Source of the DNA: Warburgia ugandensis | Taxonomy: Eukaryota > Streptophyta > Magnoliopsida > Canellales > Canellaceae | Assembly: GCA_035236585.1 (NCBI GenBank) | Contig: CP141136.1 | Location: 53,957,136 to 54,021,135 of the forward strand | Reading direction: 5' to 3' | Length of the DNA stretch: 64,000 nucleotides | In this document: positions 45,472 to 58,600 of the stretch, piece after piece | Numbering within the stretch: the stretch's first letter is position 1 | How the letters are laid out: each line of letters starts with the position of its first letter | The notes under the pieces: generated by a model | Told to the model about the DNA's origin: nothing | Databases searched by the model: none | What the model saw: only the letters and a program-made list of their open reading frames with translations | Program-made: the position numbers and the translations under genes

Positions 45472-48457
45472 TGTGACAACCCGGGGTTTTTATAATGCAA
45501 TTTTAAAATAACAAGCGTTCACTTGCAAGATCAATCTCTATTTTTAAAACAATTTTTTGAAATGAATGCAGTGGAAATTTTCTTTTATTTGAAACTTTTT
45601 CACGAAAACCCCGAGTGTCATTAATTAATCTCAATGAATAGATAAATTGCTATCATCGATAAATGAATCATACAATGGTAACTTTGAACAAAATATAAAA
45701 AATGAATAATTATCATTCCCAAGATTGTTAATCACATCCCAAGTTACAAATAATTACTTACAACCAATTTTACATCAAACACTAAAAGGATCACTCAGTA
45801 TGAATTCTGGCACAATTATATCTTCACTTAGCCTTATCTTCGCTCACTTGACTGTAGTACTAACACTCTCTGAAGCTCCTTCTAATCTTACTTTGTCTGA
45901 TCTAAAAAATAATGGATTTGGTTGAGTATTCATCATACTCAGTAGGTGACTTGATACTACTAATTTGAAAACACGGCATGCAAGAGGCATAATTTCAAGA
46001 AAAGTAATAAGATCATGCAATTATGTTTTGTGTAACCATGGGTATTTAGGCATAAATTATAAAACTCATTTACACATTTCCAAACCATGTAACTTTTATT
46101 GAATACATTAATTAGCAATATAAACATTATGAAAATAGTAGCAGTCAATCAATTTATGCACTAGAATTTTTGGCAAACACACCAAGCCAATGCTCAAAAC
46201 CAATAATTCGTACAATAGTAATAATTACTAAAAAAAATCTCAAAGTAGTAATCAATCAAATCAAATGATAGAATTTCAACCCCACAAAAGATATCATGAA
46301 TGTGGATATCTCAACGAACACATCAAGCCGATGAGTTAGCGAACATATCAAGTCGACAGGTCACGAGTACTCGTTTACGACCATCTCAATGCAATATGCA
46401 TATCGATATCAAAACCGAAATCATAGGGTCAACTATGCTCATGACCAAAACCTATTCTGAAATTGTGTGTCTCTGGAATCTATAGATTAGCCCACCATAG
46501 CCTCCATGGCGACTATGGATATGTCCTCGAAAAAGGTGCCGTGAATACCTCTAGTAGTCATCCCTATTTACCACACCAATCAAGGAAGGGACAATGCTGC
46601 TTTGGGCATTGATACCTACCACCTTTGGTGGTTAAAGGTAGGGAGGCCAACTCTGTTCATAAACAACCTCTCAACATAGTGCCCACCAGGCTCATTAGCC
46701 TGAAAAAGATATATACATATAATCTCAATCTCAATCATTATAAATCATGCAATTTTATGCAATTAGTTTCAAAACATGCGAGCAATGCATACATAAAATC
46801 TGTTTAATGTAAGAAATCACATTCAAGACCATAAATCATGAAGACAATTCTGCATGCTGGTTATAAGAATATGATATCTCAAAAACATACTAAACATGGT
46901 AATAGAGTCAAGTAAATCAATTATATTTTGGAATGCATTTGAAAACTTAGTAGTATTAAACTACATACCTCAAAAGATGTCACTTAATTTGTGCCCTCCT
47001 TTAGTTTAAATCTTGGATTTTCTTCAAGGTCTTTATGATATCCTGTACATAAGAATCTAATTATTATTTCCTGATCATTAATCAAGTTCATAGCTTAATG
47101 GTCTAAATCATCTATTTAGACTCTGACCTCATCCATAAGTGGTCAGATATATGATCTAAGGGTTATCATCCTTAATTTAGGGTTGAATTAGATATCTAAA
47201 GCTTCTAAGTTATCCAATAGACTACTTATTAAGTTCAGATCATCTTTGATCTAGTAGATATATGAGATTCCTAAGATTTTTAGGCCATAAGCAGATAAAA
47301 TCATTCTCTGATCCTAGATTTTATTACATAATTAATTCCACATTGTCGATACAATTCTAACGGACATTTTAGATCGTTAATCAGAGTTGTATAACTTCTA
47401 AAATTGAAGAATTTGTGGGTCAGATCAATAAAGACAAGGCAGGTCTTGCGCGTCATTGTCCTTAGGATGCTACAGTGCTATGGCCAAATCGAAACACCTC
47501 CCGCATGCATGTGCACACATGAGGGTGCTCTTACATGAGCAGTTCCTAAGCGTGCTTCACCCAATGCGTCCTTGTAGCAAATCAAGTGGAACAGGACAGA
47601 ACAGTTTGATCTGGACCGTTTGTTCATCTCAATCCTGATCAATGCCAGAGATCACCCAAAATTTTTCTATCTTTAAGGATGCTAGGGTTTTTGAGTCCCT
47701 TGGTTTCATCGGGCGGCTCAAATCATCCATTCGAGTTGCCCCAGGGATGATCCTTAACATATCCGAAGGATCTGTTTTCACATACATATTGCCAGCCAAG
47801 TGATGATAGATCTTGCTTAGATCTGAAGGAAACTCGCTAGAAAAAAAGAGAAGAGTAGAGGGAAAGGGGCTTACCTAGGTGGCCGGAGAGAGAAGAGATC
47901 TTGGTTTTCCCGGTGGTGCAAGGTCTTCTACGTCGTTGAAACCCTAGATGCCAGAGATTGTGGAGTGGAGGGAGAGAGGCACGATGAGAGGAGTATGGGA
48001 GATTTATAGAGGTGAAGGGCGGTGCCGTCCATTGGCAGTGCCACCATTTTTCCCAGTGCCGCAAAGGAATAAGATTGTAGAAGGTTGGTGCCTGCTAGAT
48101 TCCTGACGCAGACACGAACTACAACGAGGCGGTGACGAAGGCTGACACGGTGATAATGCATGGATGACACGGTTATGACGTAATGAGGGTGCCATTAACA
48201 AAACAACCCCATGTGTTTTTTTAAACTTTTAATTATCGAAATATACTTCATCTTCCAAAGCTCATAACTTTTTCATACAAATTCCTTTTTTAGTATTCTT
48301 TGAGGTGTTGAATTCCATTTCTATAATAGAATCTAGTTATAGTGATGTTTTCCGCAATTCTCTCTTTACATATTTTAAATAAAATAGAACATTTATCCAC
48401 CCATCCAATATAATTATTTTCCAAAATAGATAAGATATAAAAATTTCGTAAATTACA
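45472..48457 (+). mobile_element. ~3-kb LTR-like repeat, copy 3
   Basis: Starts TGTGACAACCCGGGGTTTTT, matching copy 2's start, and ends near AATTACA. The block near 46500-46660 (GCCTCCATGGCGACTATGG, CCACCTTTGGTGGTTA) is the inverse complement of a block near 35280-35400 in copy 1. The right end is approximate. Confidence 0.62.
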
Positions 48458-48619
48458 AACACTATGATTGATGGTGATTGAAAGAGGGTTACTATTATTT
48501 GACAAGAATATCTTAAAATTTGAGTCATTATATGGTGGAATGCTCTCTGCCACAATGCTTGTTAAAACCCTTAACAATATGACAATTTTGGTGTAGGTGA
48601 TTGTGAGATCATTCACGAA

Positions 48620-49160
48620 AAACCTATTCTTCTTTACGTGAGTATTTTCTTGTACTTTAGTTGTCTCCTTTGTTCTTCATGTTTGTGGTCTTGAGGTGTG
48701 GCTAAGTCTCATCACCATTTCTCTACTAGATCATGGGCCCACTATTTTGATCATCTCAACATTGCGTGCGTCATTTTTTGTCAAGGCGATAGTTGACTCT
48801 CAATGGTAATTTAATCTCATGCATCTACTAGCCACTTTAATCATGTTGCATCATATTTAAATTCTATTAGTTTTCTTTTTCTTTAGTGGGTCTTGATTAC
48901 TACATCATTTACATCATATTTAAATTCAATTAGTCTTCTTTTTTCTTTAGTGAGGCTTGGTTAAGGAACTAATATAAGCAATATGGTCGTACCAATATAG
49001 ACTAGGAATAATTAAAAAGAGCTTAAAATCAAAAGGAGATCTTATGGGCTCATTCTAATGTTTTATCAAGTCAAAATACATGGGTGGCGATTCCAAACTC
49101 ATTTTTATCTTCGATGGAGTGCCTATACCAACACGATTATAGGTGTATGTGTTCTAGACC
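48620..49160 (+). mobile_element. Gypsy-derived non-coding fragment, copy 2
   Basis: Shares ordered blocks with 27440-28480 (CTACTAGCCACTTTAA, AGGCTTGGTTAAGGA, ACATGGGTGGCGATTCCAAA, CTCATTTTTATCTTCGATGG). It contains its own short internal duplication of TACATCATATTTAAATTC(T/A)ATTAG. Confidence 0.5.
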
Positions 49161-50110
49161 CCAAAATTTGTGTTGCATATAAATAAAACTCTCATTCCAA
49201 CTCTATAAAAGAAATGAATGATTAGTTATCCTCTCTAATTCCCTCTTTTTAATGCCAAGTTATATTTTCACTAACAGAACCATCTCTGTCTCTCTTCCCA
49301 AAACATTACTTTCTCTCAAGCATATAATCTTATATATCTATCGTTGTCCCTAAATCTCTCAATCTTTTTGCTTTGATTCGTTTTTCTCTTTTTATTTCTC
49401 TATCCCTAAACAATCTATATCTTTGTTATTTGTTTTTGGATTCATGGGGGAGTTCAAATTTTATGAAAATTCTAAATTTCGATTGTTTGGAAGGCATAAA
49501 ATCTTCAAATAGATAGAACAAAAAGGCCAAAATCTAAGTAGAGTCCTAGCAGACGTACACACTCTTTAGTGTGAGAAGAAGTCCAGACCCATGAAGCACC
49601 ATGACACATTCGAAGTCTATTAATATTTTTCGTATGGGTTTGAGGTGGCATAATGGCATATGTTCCTTCTTTTCGCGAGATGGAGAAAGACATCAAGCAA
49701 AAGAAGGCTCTTCAGCTTGTCGCGCAGAACCGCTAGAAGACCAGAATATTTGTTAATGTTTTGCTTTTGATTCTCATAGTCTTCCATCATTCAGTTAGGG
49801 AGACGGTTTGCCTCCAGAACTTAATTTTTTTTTTTGTTATTTTGCTTTTTTATTATCCAACCAGGTAAGGGTAAACATGTGACGTAAGAAAACAATCGGA
49901 GCCGTCTTATGATCCTACGGCTGGTAATAGGCACCTACGCTTGCTAGTGTCTGTCGCGATAGACAATAGCGGGCCTGAGGCTTGATAAGGAAGACACGGG
50001 GAAAAATGAAGAGGCCGGTGGGATCATCCACCAAGTGGGTCTGAGAGATGAGGACGCCCTAAAACCCCGAGGAGCAGAAAAACCCTAAAATTCAAAATCA
50101 TCCTCGTAAG
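49161..50110. other. Promoter region of the carrier gene
   Basis: Intergenic sequence leading into the presumed promoter and 5' UTR. The last 250 bp are less AT-rich than the flanking repeats, as expected near a transcription start. No single TATA box can be chosen with confidence. Confidence 0.4.
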
Positions 50111-50111
50111 C

Positions 50112-50112
50112 C

Positions 50113-50146
<34 letters not shown>
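50112..50146 (+). promoter_or_regulatory. (GT)n(GA)n leader directly before the start codon
   Basis: (GT)8 followed by about nine GA units runs straight into ATGGCG at 50147. GA-rich leaders and GAGA-type elements are common in plant 5' UTRs; a regulatory role here is inference. Confidence 0.5.
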
Positions 50147-50147
<1 letters not shown>

Positions 50148-53100
50148 TGGCGGTCTCTAATTCGAGCTTGGATGGGATTCAACGTCCAATTCCTACTTGC
50201 AACATCCGGTCTTCGGATCCTTTTTTGGGTAAGCATTCGAAATTGGAATGTTCGGAGATGAAAATACCCCTGCATTGTGGTTAAAATTTCAAACTATAAC
50301 ATTGGATCTCCAACTTTCCTCCTCAACTCTAACCTAGCCGCCCTGGAAAACGTGGTAAAACGCTTCCTAGCGATGAAGGATGGTCTAAAGCCATATTTTC
50401 AGTGTTCTCCCTCTTATTCGATATACCCGTTTTCCATTTATCACTATTAGAACAGAAAATCCACTGACCTGGATTCGGATTTGTTGATTTTAACGAAGCT
50501 TGCAAACCCAAAGTCCATATCAGAAGGGAAAGGTCCCATTTCTCCTTTTTTGCCCTCTGGATTGCTGGGGTGATCAAACTTTTGACGCTCCTCAATCATT
50601 GGCTGAATGAAGGAAATGGCTTTAGCGAGTTGGGCCAAAACCTTGCCTCATGAACAGGGGCGTTTTCTTCAATATGTAAAAGAATTAAAAGTTAAATTTA
50701 AACGGATGGTTTTCATGATTTTAACTTGGTCACGGTAATGAATATTTCCAGTTTGTTTTGCAAGAGGGAATCCCCTCTTCCCAGAAGGTCCTTTTCATTT
50801 TATAGCCTGAATGTTCTTTTATCATTCGAAATTCTATGATCAGAAAATGTTTGCATTTTGATCAGATTTTATAATAATTCGCTCATTGATGTTTGACTGT
50901 AATTTGCTGTTTATGAGCTTCAATTACTTTTTCTTCTATAGAAAGGTGGCGATTACTGTCAATTTTGTTTTAATGCATGTACTATAGATTTCAATTCAGT
51001 TATGGATGTTTATCACTACTTCAAGTGCATCCATTATATGAAATGTTCTATTCTTTGGGTTATTGTTTATGGATGCTCCACGGCAGCGTTATTCAAGAGA
51101 GAATTGAATTCCGTGGCCCTTTTCATGGAATAAACCTTTAAATTCACCAGTTGGTCAAAACCACCATATTATTAAAGGTTTTGCATTAGAATCCATGACA
51201 AGTGGAAATACATACTAACAAAGATTTCTTGGTCCTGGTATATTTTTTTCGGCCAATGGAATATGAATCATAGTTGATCCTGTTGACAATGCATGGAAGA
51301 TGTATAAGCAATTAAGAACCCAATCATAGAATGAGGATTATTTATAATTTTCTCTGCTGAACAATTATATAAACTTTGTTTTTTCAAATCATATATTTAC
51401 TGGAAGTATGCCAGTCTAATCTGTTACTTCACAAGCTTTTGGTATTTCTTGACCATGCCTTTCCAATAGAGGGTCATTTCATGTCTGAAAGAAAATCTGT
51501 ACTATAGTGGTTTATCATTCAGCATTATAATTCTGGAATCTGATTTGCATGACTATGTTATGATCCCTGGTTTAGCTGAAAATGAAGCTAATATATGGTT
51601 GATGTTGTTGATTTTGTATAAGTTTTTTATTCTCATTTATTATATTGTAGTCTGGAGGGAATTTGCTTGGGGAGCCTTGGCTGGTGCTTTTGGAGAAGGC
51701 ATAATGCATCCAATAGACACTCTAAAAACAAGAATCCAGAGTCAGGCTGTGATTAGTGGATGCCAGGTACAGAGAACTCTTTGGTGGCATGCAATGATTG
51801 TGCGTTTTTTTCCTTGTTACAGTTTGTTGAAACATCTATATCTGCAAACTCCAAGTTGAATTTCCTTGAGAAAGCATGAATAAGGAACATGTACTTTATG
51901 CTACTTTTGACCGGTTTTGCTGACTAGATGGTTCAGTCATTTCATGCTTTTGCTTTTGTTGTTTGAATCATATTCACTTTTACAACTGAGGTTTTCTTTT
52001 TATATTTTTATATGTCATGGTTAATATAATCTTGGAGCAGTAAGAGATTTTCATATGCACTGTTGATATTTCCTGTATTGAACGTCCACCCTGCTCTCAT
52101 TAGAACCAGAAGAGCATACTGGAGATGGTTCGGACTGTTTGGATAGCTGATGGATTAAGAGGTAAATAATTTTCTGTTCTCTATGTCAAGAAATTCTGTG
52201 GAGTAATAAGAGTGTTAATGTACTACTTGCAAGTGTGTTAAATTGATGATGGAAACATGCCTGAAACTTGAAACATGTTGACACATCTGGCAATATGGAA
52301 AATAGCCAGCATTTAGTCTTTGTTATTTCACAAACATGTCAAAGTTGAGCAACTCCACTTCATACCAACTCTTCTATAATTTGTTTGTGCCTCACATATT
52401 TGCATTTTTGTGTTTGTCCATATGCGTCTGTTAGTACATAAGCTTGTTGGTTATATATACACATATGGGCACAAAGATATATGTTTATATCTATATGGAG
52501 ATACATGTATAAATATTAACTTTTTGAAAGGTATAAATTTATTTGCAAGTTAGTGTCATTTTGTGAATATTTGTAGGCATGTGCATGTAAAAACACTAAA
52601 GTTGCTCCACAATAAGTTTCTGGCCGACTTAGCTGAGTTAGTTAGGTGCCTTGTCTAACTGCCAAGCTGTTGTATCTTCCAATCTACTTGTTATTCAAAA
52701 CATAAAAAATAAAAATAAAATTTTGTGCCAATAAATCTATCAAGAATCCATTTGGTCAAAAAATTCTAACAAGAATCACCAAATGTAGCGAACTGAACAA
52801 TGGCACAAAAATTCCACAATTTTCACAAGTGATGGTAGACAGGATCATGACAATGATAGATTCAATAAGAGCATGATCAGTCATCAGAGTAAGGTAAAAC
52901 TCACAATCCAAAAGGGAAGATTGATAACTATTCATTCACCCTCTTAAATGCATCTAAAATCTTGACAATTAAGCATGAAAGATCTGGTAACCTAGTTTAA
53001 TCCTATCCATCTATATAGGGTCAATTTCATCCATTAGATCACCCTGAAAAGGCTGGCAGTTCTTTTTTTAGGGTTGCATAAAACAAAGATAGGGATTCTT

Positions 53101-55601
53101 TAGTGTGTTGTAACATTTTTCATGCTTTATTGACACAGAAGTGCATGTATCTAATACTTAAACAAAAAATCATGATAAACCTGGAGAAATCAGAATGACT
53201 CACTCTGCCAATTTTTGTAGAAGTACATGATATTTTGGATCTCAGCTATCCATATCACTTTAATAGTCTTACCTTTGAATTTAGACTTCTAGATGAGATT
53301 GCTTACATAACAAGTTACATGTACTTTTTTTTACCCAATAAGCCTAGGATAAAATTCAATAACCTTTTTTAGTATAATATATGGCTAATTTGTCCTTCAC
53401 TTCTTGTTGTTTCACATTTTTCATTGTCTATGCATAACTCTTTCTACTTTTGGGAAGAAAAAGAAATTACATGTAACTAATTCTATATCATATAATTAAT
53501 TCTATTCTTGTTTTTGTCTCTCTTCTTTTGAATGACTTCATCAATTTACTTATGAGTTGTGAAGCAATGGTTTCTTTTTGTAATAAAGGGAATTCTAGTG
53601 ATAAGGACATGAACTCTTTCTTTCTTATTTTGCAACCCTAATCACAATATTTGAAGCAAAATAGTGAAGGAGGAAGACAAAAGGAAGAAAGAGAAAGAAA
53701 AGAAGAAAGGATAGGAAAGACATTCTCCAGATTTGTCTTTGCCTCTCTCTCTCTCTCTCTCTTTTACTGTCCATCATTTAATCTTGGTGGGTTCTGAACT
53801 AGTGGAGCTTAAATGTGTTGCAAAATTTGCTAGCTCAAAAACCAGCTCCGCTTCTCTGACTCTGACTTCATATTCCAGTCAGTATGGATTGAGCATTTGT
53901 ACAGGTAACAAGTAACATCTTTCATGAACTTACATGCTCTTTGCTGTATATTGTGCAAAGCTGTAACTTGACTACTGTCATATGAGTATGAATATGAATA
54001 TGACTAGTGCTTGTATCTCTATCATCCCTGACTCATTGCTGCAGCATTTTGGTACTTCATCTTTATTTAAGAACATAAGTTAGCGATGCATATTTGAAGT
54101 TTAGAACAGATGATGCAAGAAACTTGTACCAAACAGTTCCAATCTTGTAGGGATATAGAGCAAAACTGCTTCCCCATTTGATTGACCCACAATGTTAGTT
54201 GAGCCCGTGGTTCCCCAATTGATTGACCTGCAATGATACCTATTGCTTCTCCCAATTCCACCAAGTTATCATGATCCAATCTTTCTTTTTTATTTGAAAT
54301 GATTCTTTTCGGAATCATATATTCTTTGATATTTGGGGTTCTGTTCAGAAAAGAAATTTTCCAAATGTTCCTGGAAATTCTTGCTCCCATTGGACCATGC
54401 ATCGCATAGAATCCAAAAGAAATAGATCAAGAACAGAAAATGTCTTTGGAACCACTCTAAACGAATAGGATAGTACTATAGAAATCACACCTATAGGTTG
54501 CCTACAAGCACATCAAAGTTACATCAACAGTTTGAAGACCACCAATGGAGTCTTGCTCTTGGGATTTGTCTTTGGAATCACTCCAAAGGACAAAGCATCA
54601 CACCCTTACTACTGGACTTACAGTGGCTGCAAAATATCACACTTTTTCATTGATTTCAAAGATTTCTACGTCAAATTTATAGAGCTTACAACCAATACTT
54701 TCAGATCTACTGGTTCCCACCTTCCTAGTATGCACAGACAGTTATGGTAGCTAAAGTTAATACAATCTGGTTAACTTGTTACTGTTGTTGTGCATAAGCA
54801 CTCATTATAGAAACTAAGCCACTTTTAGTCTTGTCAAATTTGGTTATCCACTAATGCAACATCATATATGGAAACTAAAGCCTATCAATGGTCAACTTTG
54901 CTGCTCATAAGTACTTGTAGAAACTCAAGTCAATCAACTGGCCAACAAATCACATAAATCTTCGTGGGGATATGTGTAATGTGATCCATTATCTTCAAGA
55001 GTGGGCTTGCTGTTACAGACCACTCTTATGGCTTTCAAGTATGGTACTTTAAGTTTAAAAACCAACTTTGCTTCATCCATGTAGATCTGATCCCCAGCTA
55101 GTTAGGCACGAAGCTGGATATTCTTTTACTTTCTTATTTTTCTGATAGTATTCATTGATTGTCCATGTTATTCAGTGCCTTTTTCCACCTTATGGTATTG
55201 TAGGTTTTTACAGAGGAATTGCGCCTGGAGTCATTGGATCACTTGCAACAGGGGCAACATACTTTGGTGTGATTGAATCTACAAAAAAGTGGGTTGAGGA
55301 AGTACATCCTAGCCTTGGAGGTCATTGGACTCACTTTATTGCTGGAGGAATTGGTAGGGGGTCTGATTTCAACGTGATATTAGCCAAAATGAAATGTAAC
55401 ATATTGCCCCTCCCCTAAAAGTGAGAAGGGCGGCAATGGTAAAGTTGTCATCGTGTGACCTTGAGGTCACAGGTTCAAGGCATGGAAACAGCCTCTTGCA
55501 AAAATGCAAGGTAAGGCTGTGTACTTTAGACCCTTGTGGTCCACCCTTCCCCGGACCCTGCATATGCGGGAGCTTTGTGCATTGGGGCTGCCCCTTTATA
55601 T

Positions 55602-55686
<85 letters not shown>

Positions 55687-58600
55687 TTGGTATGCAAACA
55701 CACACACACAGATATAAGTGTGTGTGTGTGTGGCTTGGGAGAATTTTTTGACACCTGTAATGTGAGAAATTCAGATTTGTTGTGACCTTAAGCTGGCCAC
55801 ATTCTTCAAAACTTCCTGACTTCCTTTTTCTCGTACTATTCCAGGAGATACACTTGGATCTTTTGTGTATGTACCTTGTGAAGTAATGAAACAACGCATG
55901 CAGGTCCAAGGAACCATGAAATCTTGGAGTTCTTTTATACAAAAGCAAAATTCATGTCCAAAGTCAGGGGCACAAATGTATGGTTACTATTCAGGAATGT
56001 TTCAAGCAGGCTGTTCTATTTGGAAGCAACATGGTCTAAAAGGATTATATGCAGGGTACGTTTTGTAGCTGATTTATGTAGTTCTAAAATGTTGGGCACA
56101 GTCCTGACAAGAAATGCTCATATCCAAAGGACCATTCTCAAACTCATGCTTTAGTAACCTAGTTTTCAGTAAGCATGCATGTAAATGTACATGTTTCTTT
56201 TGCAACCATAAGTTGTATATTTATTGAGGGAAATTTTCTAGTGTTACGTATTAAGCTTTGTTTGATTTAAGAATTCTGGTCCATGCTTCTTCTAATCTAT
56301 ATAACTTCATGATGTTGCATCATGATGTTGCATCATGGGAATTGCTAACCCACTTGTATAAATTTTACAAGACTAACCATCTTCATCATCAAGACCTTAT
56401 CCCACATGAATCTTGTTCCTCTATTCCCCTCTATTAAGTACCATGGCTTTATTTAGTCCCAAAGTTTTTATATCTTTTCTCACTACTAGCCACGTTCTTT
56501 TGGGCCTTCTCCTTGCCCTTTTAGAACCTTCTACGTGCATTGCCTCATTCCTAATCAGTGATATTTTCGGTCTTCGTTGGACATGTCCAAATCATCTAAG
56601 TCTAATCTCCCTTATCTTGTTACCTATTAGTGCTACTCTTAAGTTTCCTCTAATGTTTTCATTTCTAATTCTGTCCTTTCTTGTCTTGCCACTCATCCAT
56701 CTCAACATCTTCATTTCTGCGACGCTTATCCGATGAATATGATGTTCCTTAACTGTTCAATACTATGATCCATAGAGCATGGCCGGCCTTGTAGTTATCC
56801 TATAGAACTTTCCTTTTAGTTTGAGTGGCACCAGCCAATCACACAAAACTCCAGTTGCGCATCTCCATTTGTTCCAACCTGCTTGGATTCTCTGAATAAC
56901 GTGCCTGTCAATCTCTTCAATCTCATAAATCATCTATCTTAAAGTACCGAAAGTGATCTTTTATGGGGACTTCTAATGCTTCTCTTCATAACTCTAGCTT
57001 TGTATTTTCGCCCGTCATTGTCTCATTAATTAAAACTATATCATCTGCAAATAGCGTGCACCATGGGATCTCCTCATGCAAATGTTTTGTTAACTCATCC
57101 ATAACCAACGTGAAAAGGTATGGGCTCAATGCTGATCCTTGGTGCAATCTCACGATGATGGGAAAATCACCGATCTCTTTACTAGTGGTCTTAACATTTG
57201 TTACCACTCCCTCATACATACCTTTAATTATGTCTATATACCTATGTGAAACCCCTTTATTGCCCAACACCCTCTATATTAACTCTCTAGGGATCTTAAC
57301 ATTAGCTTTCTCTAAGTCAATAAAGACCATGTGGAGGTCCTTCCTTCTCTCACTGTATTTCTCTATCAATTGTCTTAGTAAGAAAATAGCTTTCATGGTA
57401 GACCTCCTAGGCATGAAAATAAATTGGTTCTCCGATACACCCATTACCTTATTTATACTTTAAATTAACTTGATAGTTTTCAGTAAAAGCTGAAACTATT
57501 TTTTTTTACTTTGTCTGAGCTTTGATGTAAATTTTTTTTTTATCATAATTCATCTCTCTAACCACAATTTAGAAAACCAAAAAGCTAAACTTATTTCATT
57601 TGATGTTGTTGTTTGCTGAAAAGATTGCAGCAAAAATTATGGGCCAATTCTAGAGACTTGTAGGGTGGTCCTACCTCCTAATATCTTCCAAAATTGATTA
57701 TTCAGCTACCCATTCACATTCCATGTGGGGAATGGTGCAAGAACAGATCATTTAATAAAATGGTGGTTGATAAACATTGATTGAGCAGATATTATATTCA
57801 TATAGGTTCCCAATTGTACAATGGCATCAATATTGTATTGACGCAGCTAGGGGTGTATTAGCCAACATGAATGCAATATAGAACCATACGCTGCTAAGAC
57901 ACATCATCATCATCATCATTAAGACCTTATCCCAATTAGGGGTTGTCCACATGAATCTTATTTCTCCATTCTTCTCTATTAAGTATCATGGCTTCATTTA
58001 GTCTCAAAGTTTTTAAATCTTTTCTCGCCACTTCTATCCACATTCTTTTGGGCCTTCTCCTTGCTCTTTTAGAACCTTGTACTTGCATTGCCTCACTCCT
58101 TTTAACCAGTGCCGTTTTTTGTCTCCTTTGGACAATGCCCAAACCATCTAAAGCATAATCTCTCTCATCTTGTTACCTATTGGTGCTACCCCTAAGTTTC
58201 CTCTAATGCTTTCATTTCTAATTCTATCCTTTCTTGTTTTGCGACTCATCCATCTCAACATCCTTATTTCCTTGACGCTCATCCTATGAACATGACGCAC
58301 CTTAATTACCCATCACTCTAATCCATAGAGCATGGCCAGCCTTATAGCCATTCTATAGAAATTTCCTTTTAGTTTGAATGGTACCTATCGATTATAAAAA
58401 ACTCCAAATGCACATCTCCATTTGTTCTAACCCGCTTGGATTTTCTAGATAACCTCTCTCTCAATGTCTCCACTCTCATGAATCATTGATCCTAAGTACC
58501 GAAAGTGGTCTTTTATGGGGACTTCTTGGTATTTCATCTTTTCATCTTATTCCCGCTTGTTTTTTGTAGGATAAAGGTGGATATACACTTTTTTTTTTGC

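Noticed and set aside
55504-55948. ORFs rich in RE or SL repeats
   Set aside because: They are translations of the (AG)n and (TG)n microsatellites next to the SINE.
56413-57463. Plus-strand ORFs of 107 and 166 codons
   Set aside because: They are antisense shadows of RTE LINE copy A, whose minus-strand frames carry the RT motifs.
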